Shown here: piece after piece, positions 46,046 to 54,791 of the stretch
Layout of the letters: each line of letters opens with the position of its first letter
How positions within the stretch are numbered: position 1 is the stretch's first letter
The notes under the pieces: generated by a model
What the model saw: the letters and a program-made list of their open reading frames with translations, nothing else
The model's database searches: none
Told to the model about the DNA's origin: nothing
Position numbers and translations under genes: made by a program
Origin: Nannocystis bainbridge
GTDB lineage: Bacteria > Myxococcota_A > Polyangia > Nannocystales > Nannocystaceae
DNA length: 64,000 bases
Direction of reading: 5' to 3'
NCBI RefSeq assembly: GCF_028368995.1
Contig: NZ_JAQNDL010000001.1
Coordinates: 2,816,001-2,880,000, forward strand

Positions 46046-47212
46046 TCACCCGCCCGAGTCGGCGTCCTCGGCGTCCGGCCCGGGCGGGGTCGCGTCGTCG
46101 AGATCATCCAGATACCCGTGGGGCAGCGCGACCTTCTGCGGCGGCCCGCTCTTGCCGCGCACGATCTGGGCTGCCGCCGGGAACGGCTCTGTCGGGTCGA
46201 CTTCGCCCAGCAGCGCCCGCAGCTCCGCCAGTCGACTCGCCTGCATCAGCTTCGGCACCACCGGCGCCGCGCTGACGAACCCCAGCGTGTACCAGCGCGC
46301 GTGCTTGCGGAACGCCGCCATGGCTGGCTCTTCGGACATCCACGCGCACAGCCGCTCCGCGTGCTCCAGCATGATCGCCCACACCTCGCCCAGCGTCGGC
46401 GGCGCCGGCGGCGGCGCGCCGGCGAACGCGGCCGCCAGCTCCGCGAACAGCCACGGCCGACCCAGGCAACCGCGCCCCACCACCACCCCGTCGCAACCTG
46501 TCTCTCGGACCATGCGCAGCGCGTCGCTGGCCTCCCAGATATCGCCGTTGCCGAGCACCGGGATCGTGCGCACCGCCTGCTTGAGCGCCGCGATCGCCTC
46601 CCAGCGGGCCGAGCCCGAGTACAGCTGCGCGGCCGTCCGCGCGTGCAGGGCCACCGCTGCGCAGCCCTCCGCCTCGCCGATCGCCCCCGCCTGCAGGTAC
46701 GTCAGCAGCGACTCGTCGATGCCCATGCGGAACTTCATCGTCACCGGCACCGGGCCCGCCGCCTTCACCGCCGCTCGCACGATCGCGCGCAGCAGGTTGG
46801 GCTTGACCGGGATCGCCGAGCCGCCGCCCTTGCGCGTCACCTTGCGCACCGGACATCCGAAGTTCAGGTCGATGTGATCGACCCTGCCTTCGCCGACCAG
46901 CACGCGCACGGCGCCGGCGATCGTCGCCGGGTCGACGCCGTAAAGCTGCAGGCTGCGCGGCGACTCGTCGGCGCCGAAGTCCGACAGCTGCAGGCTGCGC
47001 GCGTCGCCGCGCACCAGCGGCCCCGCCGTGATCATCTCGCTGACATACAGGCCCGCCCCGAAGCGCCGGCACAGCGCGCGGAACGGATAGTTGGTGATGC
47101 CCGCCATCGGCGCCAGCACCACCGGCGGCCACACGCGCAGCGGACCTAACTGCAGCGCCGACGCATCACCCGCCTCGCGCCTCGCCTCCGTCGTCGTCAC
47201 GGCCGCGCTCAT
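46046..47212 (-). CDS. dusB: tRNA-dihydrouridine synthase (DusB-like)
   Basis: 388 residues. It has VVLAPMAGITNYPFRALCR at the FMN-binding N-terminus, IDLNFGCPVRKVTRKGGGS with the catalytic Cys, MKFRMGID, VALHARTAAQLYSG and GNGDIW, and VVVGRGCLGRPWLF near the C-terminal FMN phosphate site. Reduces specific uridines in tRNA to dihydrouridine using NADPH. The order and the AQLYSGSARWE segment suit DusB, but the subgroup was not tested. ATG 47212 is preceded by GAGGAGG at about 10 bases. A 230-bp gap to the radical SAM gene shows nothing recognisable. Confidence 0.92.
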   Translation of the reverse strand: MSAAVTTTEARREAGDASALQLGPLRVWPPVVLAPMAGITNYPFRALCRRFGAGLYVSEMITAGPLVRGDARSLQLSDFGADESPRSLQLYGVDPATIAGAVRVLVGEGRVDHIDLNFGCPVRKVTRKGGGSAIPVKPNLLRAIVRAAVKAAGPVPVTMKFRMGIDESLLTYLQAGAIGEAEGCAAVALHARTAAQLYSGSARWEAIAALKQAVRTIPVLGNGDIWEASDALRMVRETGCDGVVVGRGCLGRPWLFAELAAAFAGAPPPAPPTLGEVWAIMLEHAERLCAWMSEEPAMAAFRKHARWYTLGFVSAAPVVPKLMQASRLAELRALLGEVDPTEPFPAAAQIVRGKSGPPQKVALPHGYLDDLDDATPPGPDAEDADSGG

Positions 47213-47325
47213 ATCACAGCGCCCTCCTCTCCGCACCGCGCGACGCGCACGGGGCCCACGTAGGTGGCGTGCGGTGATACATCCACCGTTGACGGTCCGC
47301 GCCGGCCGCGGTCACGATACGCCCC

Positions 47326-48408
47326 ATGAGAATTGAATTGATGGCCCGGGAAGCCGCGTTCGCGCTCCTGCTCGCGACCGCCTGTGGCGGCAGCAACAAC
47401 ACCACCGCCGGCGTCGACGGCACCGACACGCAGGCCAGCACCACCGACACCAGCGGCGCCACCGCCGGCGATCCGACCGGGGGCGTCAGCGACAGCGAGA
47501 CCGGCACGCCGACGACCACCGCCGGCAGCAACTCTGCCAGCGACAGCGACGCCACGGCCACCACCGGCGAGACCGCGTCGACCGGCACCACCTCGACGAC
47601 CAGCGAGACCGGGCCCGACACCACGACCTCGACCACGTCGCCCGCGACCACCGACACCACCACCACCGGCGAGACCGCGACCACCGACACCACCACCATG
47701 GGCGTCGAGGACACGGACACCAGCAGCACCACCGACGGCGGCTCGACTCTCGGCACCACCGAGCCCGACACCACCACCGGCGACCTCCCGTGCGGCACCG
47801 TGCTCAAGGCGACGATCCGCGACTTCGCCTTCTCGCACCCCGACTTCGAGAAGTACTCCGGCAACGGCGCCTACCTCGGCCTCGTCCAGCAGGACCTCGG
47901 CCCCGATCAGAAGCCCGTCTACGCCCACCCCGGCCCGACCCCGCAGACCAGCGGGCCGGCGGCGTTCGCCCAGTGGTACAACGACGTGCCCGGCGTCAAT
48001 CACACGTTCCAGGTCGACCTCCCGCTCACCGAGGTCCAGCCCGGCATCTACCAGTTCGCCGACAACACCTTCTTCCCGGTCGACAACCTCGGGTTCGGCA
48101 ACGAGGGCCAGCCCAACAACTTCGCCTTCACCACCGAGATCCACACGACCTTCTTCTACAACGGCGGCGAGGTCTTCACCTTCACCGGCGACGACGACGT
48201 GTGGGTGTTCATCAACGGCAAGCTGGCCCTCGACCTCGGCGGCCTCCACTCCCAGTTGCAGGCCTCGGTCAACCTCGACAACAGCGCGGCCGCCCTCGGC
48301 ATCACCAAGGGCATGTCCTACTCGCTCGACGTGTTCCACGCCGAGCGCCACACCAACGAGTCGAATTTCCGCATCGACACCACGATCGCCTGCTTCGTGC
48401 CGATGTGA
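47326..48408 (+). CDS. lipoprotein with Thr-rich linker and fibro-slime domain
   Basis: 360 residues. Leader ending AFALLLATAC (ATG 47326, or ATG 47341 giving a shorter n-region). A long linker of T, G, E, S and D to about residue 150 follows. The C-terminal domain has the fibro-slime/PA14-like signatures: IRDFAFSHPDFEKYSG, FFYNGGEVFTFTGDDDVWVFIN, KLALDLGGLHSQ and FHAERHTNESNF. The DDDVWVFIN and FHAERH motifs are those of the fibro-slime domain, known in Fibrobacter and myxobacterial surface proteins linked to adhesion. It is probably a surface adhesin or carbohydrate-binding protein. Confidence 0.85.
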   Translation: MRIELMAREAAFALLLATACGGSNNTTAGVDGTDTQASTTDTSGATAGDPTGGVSDSETGTPTTTAGSNSASDSDATATTGETASTGTTSTTSETGPDTTTSTTSPATTDTTTTGETATTDTTTMGVEDTDTSSTTDGGSTLGTTEPDTTTGDLPCGTVLKATIRDFAFSHPDFEKYSGNGAYLGLVQQDLGPDQKPVYAHPGPTPQTSGPAAFAQWYNDVPGVNHTFQVDLPLTEVQPGIYQFADNTFFPVDNLGFGNEGQPNNFAFTTEIHTTFFYNGGEVFTFTGDDDVWVFINGKLALDLGGLHSQLQASVNLDNSAAALGITKGMSYSLDVFHAERHTNESNFRIDTTIACFVPM

Positions 48409-48428
48409 CCGCAGCCTGGCCGAACGAG

Positions 48429-48460
48429 CATGTCCCCCAGGACATGCTCGCCAGGACAGC
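48429..48460. repeat. CATG 14-bp phased array between convergent genes
   Basis: CATG 48429, CATG 48443 and CAGC 48457, exactly 14 bp apart, connectors TCCCCCAGGA and CTCGCCAGGA. It starts 21 bp after the fibro-slime gene stop. Confidence 0.88.
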
Positions 48461-48503
48461 TTATTTCACCGGCCGTCCCCCGCGCGGGCGCTCGCGCTCG
48501 CGC

Positions 48504-49223
48504 TCACGGCTGGTACTGCGGCGCGAACGAGGCCGCGAAGTCGGCGATCGGGTGCTCCCAGATCGCCATCGTCAACGCCGGCCCGACCACCTTGAAAAAA
48601 TAGGTCTCGCCCTGGTGCTCGACGATCGCCGCCATCATCCGGTAGTTGGGGTCGTCGTAGCGCTCGTTCTCGGCCCCCGCGACCGGGGCCGCGTAGGTCC
48701 CCGCCATGTCGGCCAGCGTCACCGCGAGCGGCCCGCGGACCATCTCCTGCACGCGCACCTGCTCATCTGCCAAGGGCGCCCCCGAGGCCGTGACGAACTG
48801 CGCCTGCCACTGGCGCACGTACGCCGTCGGCTCGACCCCCGCCGCGGCGAAGCGCGAGACCTCGAGGTGCGCGTCGCCGCCGGGCCCCGACAGCGTGAAC
48901 CCCGGCCCCCCATTGGGCCCGGCGCCGGGGGCCGCCAGCCACTCCACGGGCACGCGGAAGAACAGCCGGTCGACCGCCTCGACGCGCGTGCGACCGCTGA
49001 TCTCGATCTCCCGGGCGTCGATCGCCGGCCGCGGCGTCCGCGGGTTCATGCCCGGCGGCGGCGAGGTCGTCGGCGGCCGCGGATCTTTGTAGGACGACGC
49101 GCGGGTGTCGAGCGCCGCCACCACCGCGAACGGATCGGCCTGCCGCTCCGACAGCACCGGCGGCTCGCGCTGGCAGGCGACCAGCACGAACGCGACGAAC
49201 CCGAGCGAGAGACCACGCGCCAT
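48504..49223 (-). CDS. lipoprotein, unknown function
   Basis: 239 residues. Leader MARGLSLGFVAFVLVAC gives a lipobox Cys at 17. A Pro-rich linker (about 40-70) precedes a compact domain with alternating strands (RLFFRVPVEWLAAP, FTLSGPGGDAHLEVSRF, ETYFFKVVGPALTM) ending FAPQYQP. Family unknown. ATG 49223 was chosen for the leader. The gene is divergent from the DUF72 gene. Confidence 0.75.
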   Translation of the reverse strand: MARGLSLGFVAFVLVACQREPPVLSERQADPFAVVAALDTRASSYKDPRPPTTSPPPGMNPRTPRPAIDAREIEISGRTRVEAVDRLFFRVPVEWLAAPGAGPNGGPGFTLSGPGGDAHLEVSRFAAAGVEPTAYVRQWQAQFVTASGAPLADEQVRVQEMVRGPLAVTLADMAGTYAAPVAGAENERYDDPNYRMMAAIVEHQGETYFFKVVGPALTMAIWEHPIADFAASFAPQYQP

Positions 49224-49337
49224 CACGAGCTCGAGATAGCAAACACGGGGCCGGCGACAACCGAACTGGGCCGCGATGCCGGCGCGCAATCACTTCGCCT
49301 TGCCGCCCGCGCGACCCGTGCCACCAGGCCCGGTCGC

Positions 49338-50111
49338 GTGTTGTGGATCGGCACCTCGGGCTGGCAATACGACGATTGGCGCGGCCGCTTCTACCCCGAA
49401 CGCTCGCCTGCGCGGCTATGGCTCTCGCACTACGCGGCTGCGTTCCGCACGGTCGAGCTCAACAGCAGTTTTTATCGCCTGCCCGCCGGCGACACCTTCG
49501 CCGCCTGGGCCCGCGACACGCCCGCCGACTTCGTGTTCGCCACCAAGGCCAGCCGCTACCTCTCGCACATGAAGCGGCTCCGCGACCCCGAGCAGCCGGT
49601 CGCGCGCTTGCTCGCTGCCGCCCGTCGCCTCGGCGCCAAGCTCGGCCCGGTGCTGGTCCAGCTGCCGGCGACGATGGCCTGCGACCCCGACCGCCTCGCC
49701 CACCTGCTCGCCGTGTGGCCCGACGACCACCGCCTCGCGCTCGAGCTGCGACACCCGTCGTGGTTCACCGCCGATACCTACGCCGCGCTGCGCCGCCATG
49801 ACGTCGCGCTGTGCTTCACCGACGTCGACGGTCGCCCGCAGGGCCCGCTCGAGCGCACCGCCGACTGGGGCTACGTCCGCCTGCACCGCGGCACCGCCGC
49901 CCCGCGCCCCTGCTACGGCGACGGCGCGCTGTCCTCGTGGATCGTGCGGATCTCCCAGCTCTACGCCGACCGCCGCGACGTCTTCGTGTTTTTTAACAAT
50001 GACCCACGCGCGTGCGCCGTCGCCAACGCGGCCCGCTTCGGCCGCCTCGCCGACACAGCCGGCCGCCACCGCACCCGCACCCCCGAAGCGCGCGACGTCA
50101 CGCCCGGCTGA
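49338..50111 (+). CDS. DUF72/YecE-family protein
   Basis: 257 residues. It opens IGTSGWQYDDWRGRFYPE, then TVELNSSFYRLP, FVFATKASRYLSHMKRL, LALELRHPSWF, ALCFTDVDGRP, YVRLHRG, and closes FVFFNNDPRACAVANA. These are the DUF72 blocks in order. The family has a TIM-barrel-like fold and an unknown biochemical role. GTG 49338 is the most likely start; the frame is open upstream. Confidence 0.9.
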   Translation: MLWIGTSGWQYDDWRGRFYPERSPARLWLSHYAAAFRTVELNSSFYRLPAGDTFAAWARDTPADFVFATKASRYLSHMKRLRDPEQPVARLLAAARRLGAKLGPVLVQLPATMACDPDRLAHLLAVWPDDHRLALELRHPSWFTADTYAALRRHDVALCFTDVDGRPQGPLERTADWGYVRLHRGTAAPRPCYGDGALSSWIVRISQLYADRRDVFVFFNNDPRACAVANAARFGRLADTAGRHRTRTPEARDVTPG

Positions 50112-50231
50112 GCGCGACCGCGGACCCGGGCATGCGCGTTCTTTCTCGGCTCGACCTGTCCACCGGCCCGTGCGACGCGTACGATGGCCGCGTCGCCGCG
50201 CGCGTATCCTCTGCCCCCGAGGACATGTCCC

Positions 50232-50825
50232 ATGAGCCAGATCATCATCGCCGACGCTGACGGCGCGATCGTCGAGTACGACCCCGGGTTCCTCGACCCG
50301 GGTCCGCGGTCGGCCCTGCTCGCCGAGCTGGCGCAGGTCCAGGACCGCTTCGACCGCGACCGCGTGCGCATGTACGGCAAGACCCTCGATTCGCCGCGGC
50401 TCGTGTGCGCCTTCGGCGACGACGGCCTGCACTACCGCTACGCCGGCGTCGACCGCACCACCCACCCGTGGCCGCCGCACCTCCGCGCCGCCCGCGACCG
50501 GATCGCCGACCTCTGCGGTCACCCCTTCAACTACGCCCTCGTCAACCTCTACCGCGACGGCGACGACTACATCGGCTGGCACGCCGACAAGGTCAGCGAC
50601 CTCGCCCCCGGCTCGGCGATCGCCAGCCTCAGCCTCGGCGCGGCGCGGCCGTTCCAGCTGCGCCACAAGCAGCAGGACATCGAACACGAGGTCCTGCTCG
50701 CGTCCGGCAGCCTGCTGGTCATGCGCGGCACCACCCAGCAATTTTACAAGCACGCCCTGCCGCGCCGGCGCGGCGTGACCGAGTCCCGCTTCAACGTCAC
50801 CTTCCGCCACGTGCGCGCGTCGTGA
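50232..50825 (+). CDS. AlkB-like 2-oxoglutarate/Fe(II) dioxygenase
   Basis: 197 residues. The iron-binding triad is visible as WHADK (His-x-Asp, about residue 117) and FYKHALP (third His, about 174), with the 2-oxoglutarate-binding RFNVTFR at the end. NYALVNLYRDGDDYIGWH matches the strand before the triad in ALKBH2/3-type and bacterial AlkB-like enzymes. The likely role is oxidative demethylation of alkylated DNA or RNA. The start ATG follows GGACATGTCC directly, and TATCCT lies about 20 bases further upstream, so the palindrome sits between promoter and start. Confidence 0.9.
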   Translation: MSQIIIADADGAIVEYDPGFLDPGPRSALLAELAQVQDRFDRDRVRMYGKTLDSPRLVCAFGDDGLHYRYAGVDRTTHPWPPHLRAARDRIADLCGHPFNYALVNLYRDGDDYIGWHADKVSDLAPGSAIASLSLGAARPFQLRHKQQDIEHEVLLASGSLLVMRGTTQQFYKHALPRRRGVTESRFNVTFRHVRAS

Positions 50826-50830
50826 GCCGT

Positions 50831-50904
50831 AATGTCTCTCTGAACATGTCTCTCTGAACATGTCTCTCTGAACATGTCTCGATAGACGTGTTCGATAGGA
50901 CACG
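50831..50904. repeat. six-anchor CATG-type 14-bp phased array after a stop codon
   Basis: AATG 50831, CATG 50845, 50859 and 50873, CGTG 50887 and CACG 50901, all exactly 14 bp apart. The first three connectors are identical (TCTCTCTGAA), indicating recent tandem expansion; then TCTCGATAGA and TTCGATAGGA. It starts 6 bp after the AlkB-like stop. Another pair lies at 50953/50967 (connector ATCATCGGGA). Confidence 0.92.
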
Positions 50905-51010
50905 TCACATACCCCGCGCCGCAAGGTCGGTGCCAGACCAAAGGCCGATCGACATGATCATCGGGACATGTCTCATGCGCCGCCTCGTGCGCCCCGCCGG
51001 TCTCGCGGAC

Positions 51011-51042
51011 GGCCCTGCGAGGTACGTACGCCTCGCAGGGCC
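51011..51042. repeat. perfect 12-bp inverted repeat (hairpin)
   Basis: GGCCCTGCGAGG at 51011-51022 and CCTCGCAGGGCC at 51031-51042 pair perfectly around TACGTACG, itself containing the palindrome TACGTA. It lies in the 592-bp gap 50826-51417, where no gene was recognised. It may be a terminator without a T-run, or a dimeric operator. Confidence 0.75.
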
Positions 51043-51417
51043 CGTCGCCGCGAGCTCGTGCCCGCGAGCGTGAGTGCGGGTGCCTCTGCTGAACGCGGCC
51101 GAGCTCGCCGCTTCCTCCGCATCGCCTGACGCTCGCGGACCCCACCGCTGCGCCGCCAAGGGCCAGCGAACCCCGCGCCCACGCGCTGCCCGGGCCGCAT
51201 CGACGCGCCCAGCCTTCCGCTTCCGAATCACGCCAGACAGCACCTCCGCGTGCTTGAGCTCGCCGACCTCGTCCTGCGCGAGTGCGACGCGCCGCGACGG
51301 CCGGGCCAGATCTGGCGCGAGCCTCTGCCCGCTTCCTGGCGAATTACCGGCAGTTGTGGAATCGCCCGGGCGCTCGGCTGGACGAATGGCCCGAGCGCCG
51401 GCAGAAAGCCTAGCACC

Positions 51418-52305
51418 ATGACCCGACCGGATGATTCTCAGGACCGAGAGATCGAGATCGTGCGCGTGTTCGACGCCCCGCGTGAGCTGGTGTTCGAGAA
51501 CTGGACCCGCGCCGAGAACCTGCGCGAATGGTTCGCGCCTCCGGGCTACACCACCACCGACAGCGAGGTCGACGCGACCCCCGGCGGCGCCTGGCGCGTC
51601 GACTACCGCTCCGACCGTGGCGCGCGGTACAGCGAGCACGGCCGTTTCATCGAGGTCTCGCGGCCCGATCGGCTGTCGTTCACGTTGACACAGGTCAGCG
51701 AGCAGAGCGCGGGTCCCGAGACCACCGTGACCCTCGGGCTCACCGAGCTCGGCGGGACCACGCAGATGCGCTTTCACCAGACCGGCTTCGAATCGGCGGA
51801 GCGGCGCGACGGCAACGCCGAGGGCTGGTCCGGCTGCTTCACCAAGCTCGCGCGTCACCTGGTCGGCCACCTCGGCACCGCGGCCGAGCTGCGCGCGCTG
51901 TTCGAGGCGTGGTGGCGCGCCACCGCGGCCCGCGACCTCGAAGCCTCGATGACCCCGATCGCCCGCGGCGTCGTCTCCTACGAGCACGCGGCCCCGCTGC
52001 AGGTCGTCGGCGCCGACGCGGTGCGCGAGGTGTGCCGGCGCGGCTTCGAGGCGACTGAGGGCGACCTGCGCTGGGACGTGCCGGACCTGCAGATCCACGT
52101 GTCCGGCGACCTCGCCGTCACTTGGGGCCTCGATCGCGTGCAGACCCAGCAGCCGGGCCAACCGCCGGTCGAGAGCTGGTCGCGCGGCACCCGGGTGTTC
52201 AAACGAGTGGGCGGCGCGTGGCAGCTCGTCCATCAACACGTCTCGCTCCCCTACGATCCCGCGACCGCCCAGGCCAGGCTCGACCTGCGCCCCGACGATG
52301 GCTGA
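51418..52305 (+). CDS. AHSA1/SRPBCC-domain protein with SnoaL-like C-terminal domain
   Basis: 295 residues. Residues 1-150 form an AHSA1-type START domain (VRVFDAPRELVFENWTRAENLREWF, GGAWRVDYRSD, LTELGGTTQMRFHQTGF). Residues about 160-290 look like an NTF2/SnoaL-like fold (LRALFEAWWRATAARDLEAS, YEHAAPLQVVGADAV, GTRVFKRVGGAWQLVHQH). The fusion of two small ligand-binding folds is found in stress-related bacterial proteins; no ligand is evident. Transcription unit: single gene. ATG 51418 starts the AHSA1 domain correctly. Confidence 0.8.
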   Translation: MTRPDDSQDREIEIVRVFDAPRELVFENWTRAENLREWFAPPGYTTTDSEVDATPGGAWRVDYRSDRGARYSEHGRFIEVSRPDRLSFTLTQVSEQSAGPETTVTLGLTELGGTTQMRFHQTGFESAERRDGNAEGWSGCFTKLARHLVGHLGTAAELRALFEAWWRATAARDLEASMTPIARGVVSYEHAAPLQVVGADAVREVCRRGFEATEGDLRWDVPDLQIHVSGDLAVTWGLDRVQTQQPGQPPVESWSRGTRVFKRVGGAWQLVHQHVSLPYDPATAQARLDLRPDDG

Positions 52306-52428
52306 CGACGCGTCACGCGGCGGATCACCGCAAGAAATCGCTCTCGGTAATTGCCGGACCGCCCGCGCGCGAGCACCCGACCTTGGTCGGATGTTCGCCG
52401 TCGACGAACTCGGACATATCGACCGAGC

Positions 52429-53022
52429 ATGAGCCAGACTTCGATCCCCGGTTATACCTACGGCACCCCGCAGGTCGCGCCTTCCCCCGTCACCGACGCC
52501 GAGTTCGCGCTGCTCAAGCAGACCGTGCTGCTCGGCGAGGACGACCTCCGCTCCCTGCGCATGGCCGGTGACGTGCTCGGCGAGCAGATCGAAGCGATCC
52601 TCGACGTCTGGTACGGCTTCGTCGGCGCCCACCCGCACCTCGTCCACTACTTCAGCGGCGCCGACGGCCGGCCCGACCCGCAGTACCTCGGCCGCGTGCG
52701 CCTGCGCTTCGGCCAGTGGATCCGGGACACCTGCGCCGCCCAGTACGACCGCGCCTGGCTCGATTACCAGCACGAGATCGGCCTGCGCCACACCGCCGCC
52801 AAGAAGAACCGCACCGACGCGGTGAACTCGGCCGCGCCGCAGATCCACCTCCGCTACCTCATCGCCTTCATCGTCCCGATCACCGCCACCATCAAGCCTT
52901 TCCTGGCCAACAAGGGCCACAGCGCCGCCGACGTCGAGGCGATGCACGCCGCGTGGTTCAAGGCCGTGACGCTGCAAGTCACGCTGTGGAGCGAGCCCTA
53001 CGTCGCCGCCTCGGTGTTCTGA
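52429..53022 (+). CDS. protoglobin
   Basis: 197 residues, the family's size. It has IPGYTYGT at the N-terminal extension, FGQWIRDTC, DYQHEIGLRHT with the probable proximal His, and the helical C-terminus ending WSEPYVAASVF. Protoglobins are single-domain sensor-type globins that bind O2, CO and NO through haem; here it stands alone without a signalling domain. ATG 52429 lies 123 bp after the AHSA1 gene. Physiological role in this organism unknown. Confidence 0.92.
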   Translation: MSQTSIPGYTYGTPQVAPSPVTDAEFALLKQTVLLGEDDLRSLRMAGDVLGEQIEAILDVWYGFVGAHPHLVHYFSGADGRPDPQYLGRVRLRFGQWIRDTCAAQYDRAWLDYQHEIGLRHTAAKKNRTDAVNSAAPQIHLRYLIAFIVPITATIKPFLANKGHSAADVEAMHAAWFKAVTLQVTLWSEPYVAASVF

Positions 53023-53204
53023 TCCGCTCGCGCATCGGCGATGCGACACGTAGGATTAGGCCGCGCCGCCTGCTCCCCGACTTTCGGGCGAGTGCGACGA
53101 ACGGTGCATTCGCCCACAGGCCAGGACCATAACGACAGCAGGCGTGTCTGGGTCGATTCGCGACACGAATACGCGGAGCCATTCAGCGCATGGGGGCGAG
53201 CCGC

Positions 53205-54359
53205 TCACTCGCTCTTCGGCGCCAGCCGGAGGATCTTCGCGTTCTCCTTGTCCGTCAGCACATAGACCAGCCCGTCGGGCCCTTGCGCCACATCGCGGAT
53301 GCGCTGGCCCAGGTCGCCCAGCAGGCGCTCTTCGCCGACCACGCGGCCGTCCTCGAGCTCGAGGCGGCTCAGGTGCTCCTCGACCAGCGCCCCCACGAAC
53401 AGGTCGCCTTGCCAGGCCGGGAACGCCGCGCCTGTGTAGAACATCGCCCCGCTCGGCGCGATCGACGGCACCCAGTAGTACTTCGGCTCCACGAATTCGG
53501 GCGCGCTCGACTCGCCGTTGCCGACCGGCGAGCCGTCGTAATCGACCCCGTAGCTGACGCGCGGCCACCCGTAGTTCTTGCCCGCCTCGGGCAGGTTGAC
53601 CTCGTCGCCGCCTTTCGGTCCGTGCTCCACCGTCCACAGCGCGCGGGTCTCCGGGTGGATCGCCGCCGACTGGATGTTGCGGTGGCCGATCGACCAGATC
53701 TCCGGCAGCGCGCCCGGCTCGTCGACGAACGGGTTGTCGTCCGGGACCGAGCCGTCGCCGCGGATCCGGACCACCTTCCCGAGGTGATTGTCGAGCGTCT
53801 GGGCCTGCTCGCGGGTCTCGTCGGTGAAGCGCTCGCCGAGGCCGACGAACAGCGCCCCGTCGTCCGCCACCGCGATCCGCGAGCCGAAGTGCTTGCCGTT
53901 GGCGAACGTCGGCAGCTGGCGGAAGATCACCGACACATCCTCGAGCCGCGGCGTCCCCTCGAGCACGAGCGTCGCCGCGGCCACGCTGGTGCCCGACCCG
54001 CCCTCGCGCGGCTCCGCGAAGCTCAGGTAGATCCGGCTCGAATTCGCGAAGTCGTGGGCCAGCGCCACGTCGAGCAGCCCGCCCTGGTCCTGGGCGTACA
54101 CCTCCGGCACGTTCGCCAGCGGCTCCGACAGCGCCCCGTCGAGCCCGACGATCCGCAATCGACCTGGCCTTTCGGTCAGCAGGATGCGCCCGTCCGGCAG
54201 GAACTCGAGCGCCCACGGACGGTCGAGGCCGACCGCGAATTCCTCGACGCGGAACTCCGCGGTCTCGGCCGGCGTCGGCGCGTCGGTGAGGTCGCTTTGC
54301 GTGGCGTTGCAGGCGACGAGCAGCGTGAGGACGGCGAGCGAGCGGCGCGTGAGAGACAT
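53205..54359 (-). CDS. exported PQQ-dependent sugar dehydrogenase-like protein
   Basis: 384 residues. Leader MSLTRRSLAVLTLLVAC gives a lipobox Cys at 17; an ATG at 54374 would lengthen it by five. The rest is a six-bladed propeller of the YliI/soluble glucose dehydrogenase type: LDRPWALEFLPDGRILLTER, GGLLDVALAHDF, DNHLGKVVRIRGDG, SIGHRNIQSAAIHPETRALW, VEHGPKGGDEVNL, NYGWPRVSYG. These motifs form the PQQ and calcium sites in characterised members. It would oxidise aldose sugars in the periplasm, passing electrons to an acceptor; the substrate is not predictable. Confidence 0.9.
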   Translation of the reverse strand: MSLTRRSLAVLTLLVACNATQSDLTDAPTPAETAEFRVEEFAVGLDRPWALEFLPDGRILLTERPGRLRIVGLDGALSEPLANVPEVYAQDQGGLLDVALAHDFANSSRIYLSFAEPREGGSGTSVAAATLVLEGTPRLEDVSVIFRQLPTFANGKHFGSRIAVADDGALFVGLGERFTDETREQAQTLDNHLGKVVRIRGDGSVPDDNPFVDEPGALPEIWSIGHRNIQSAAIHPETRALWTVEHGPKGGDEVNLPEAGKNYGWPRVSYGVDYDGSPVGNGESSAPEFVEPKYYWVPSIAPSGAMFYTGAAFPAWQGDLFVGALVEEHLSRLELEDGRVVGEERLLGDLGQRIRDVAQGPDGLVYVLTDKENAKILRLAPKSE

Positions 54360-54777
54360 CGGCAAAGCGAGCATTGGAGATGCCGCCCGACCGGCAAGCG
54401 CGAGCCCCTCGTACGGGGGCAGGCCCGGTTCCTCGCGCTCGCCGCGGGGCTCGCGTGCGGCCGCGGTGCACGCGCTGCGGTCGCCCGGGCCCCGCGCGCA
54501 CGCGAGAGCCGGACTCTCGCAGCCGAGATCCCCCGTCCCGGCCTGAGCCCCTGCTCGACGGCGACGTCTCGGCCCCCGCGCCCGCGTCTGCCCCCGAACA
54601 CCCCCCAGCGCCGCGCGAACGGCCCCTTTGACGCTCCCCGGTCTGCGTCGGACGAGCGCCTGCGGGCGCACGCACGACCTGTCCTTCGGGACATCCTCCC
54701 CCGTGCGCGCGGTCGGCTTCGCGCTCGCGCTCGACTTCAAGCGCGCGCCTCACGTTGACCTCGCTCGCGCTCCGCCC
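54360..54777. other. divergent intergenic region, no gene seen
   Basis: GC-rich gap between divergent genes. It contains one CATG-type module (CCTG 54679, CATC 54693, connector TCCTTCGGGA). Open frames present look like shadow frames. Confidence 0.5.
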
Positions 54778-54783
54778 TACCGT
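54778..54783 (+). promoter_or_regulatory. -10-like TACCGT, leaderless-type spacing
   Basis: TACCGT ends 8 nt before GTG 54792. Confidence 0.5.
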
Positions 54784-54791
54784 CGATCGTC

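Noticed and set aside
50905..53049. 714-residue minus-strand open frame
   Set aside because: It is antisense to the AHSA1-type and protoglobin genes, which carry recognisable family motifs, and its own sequence has none.
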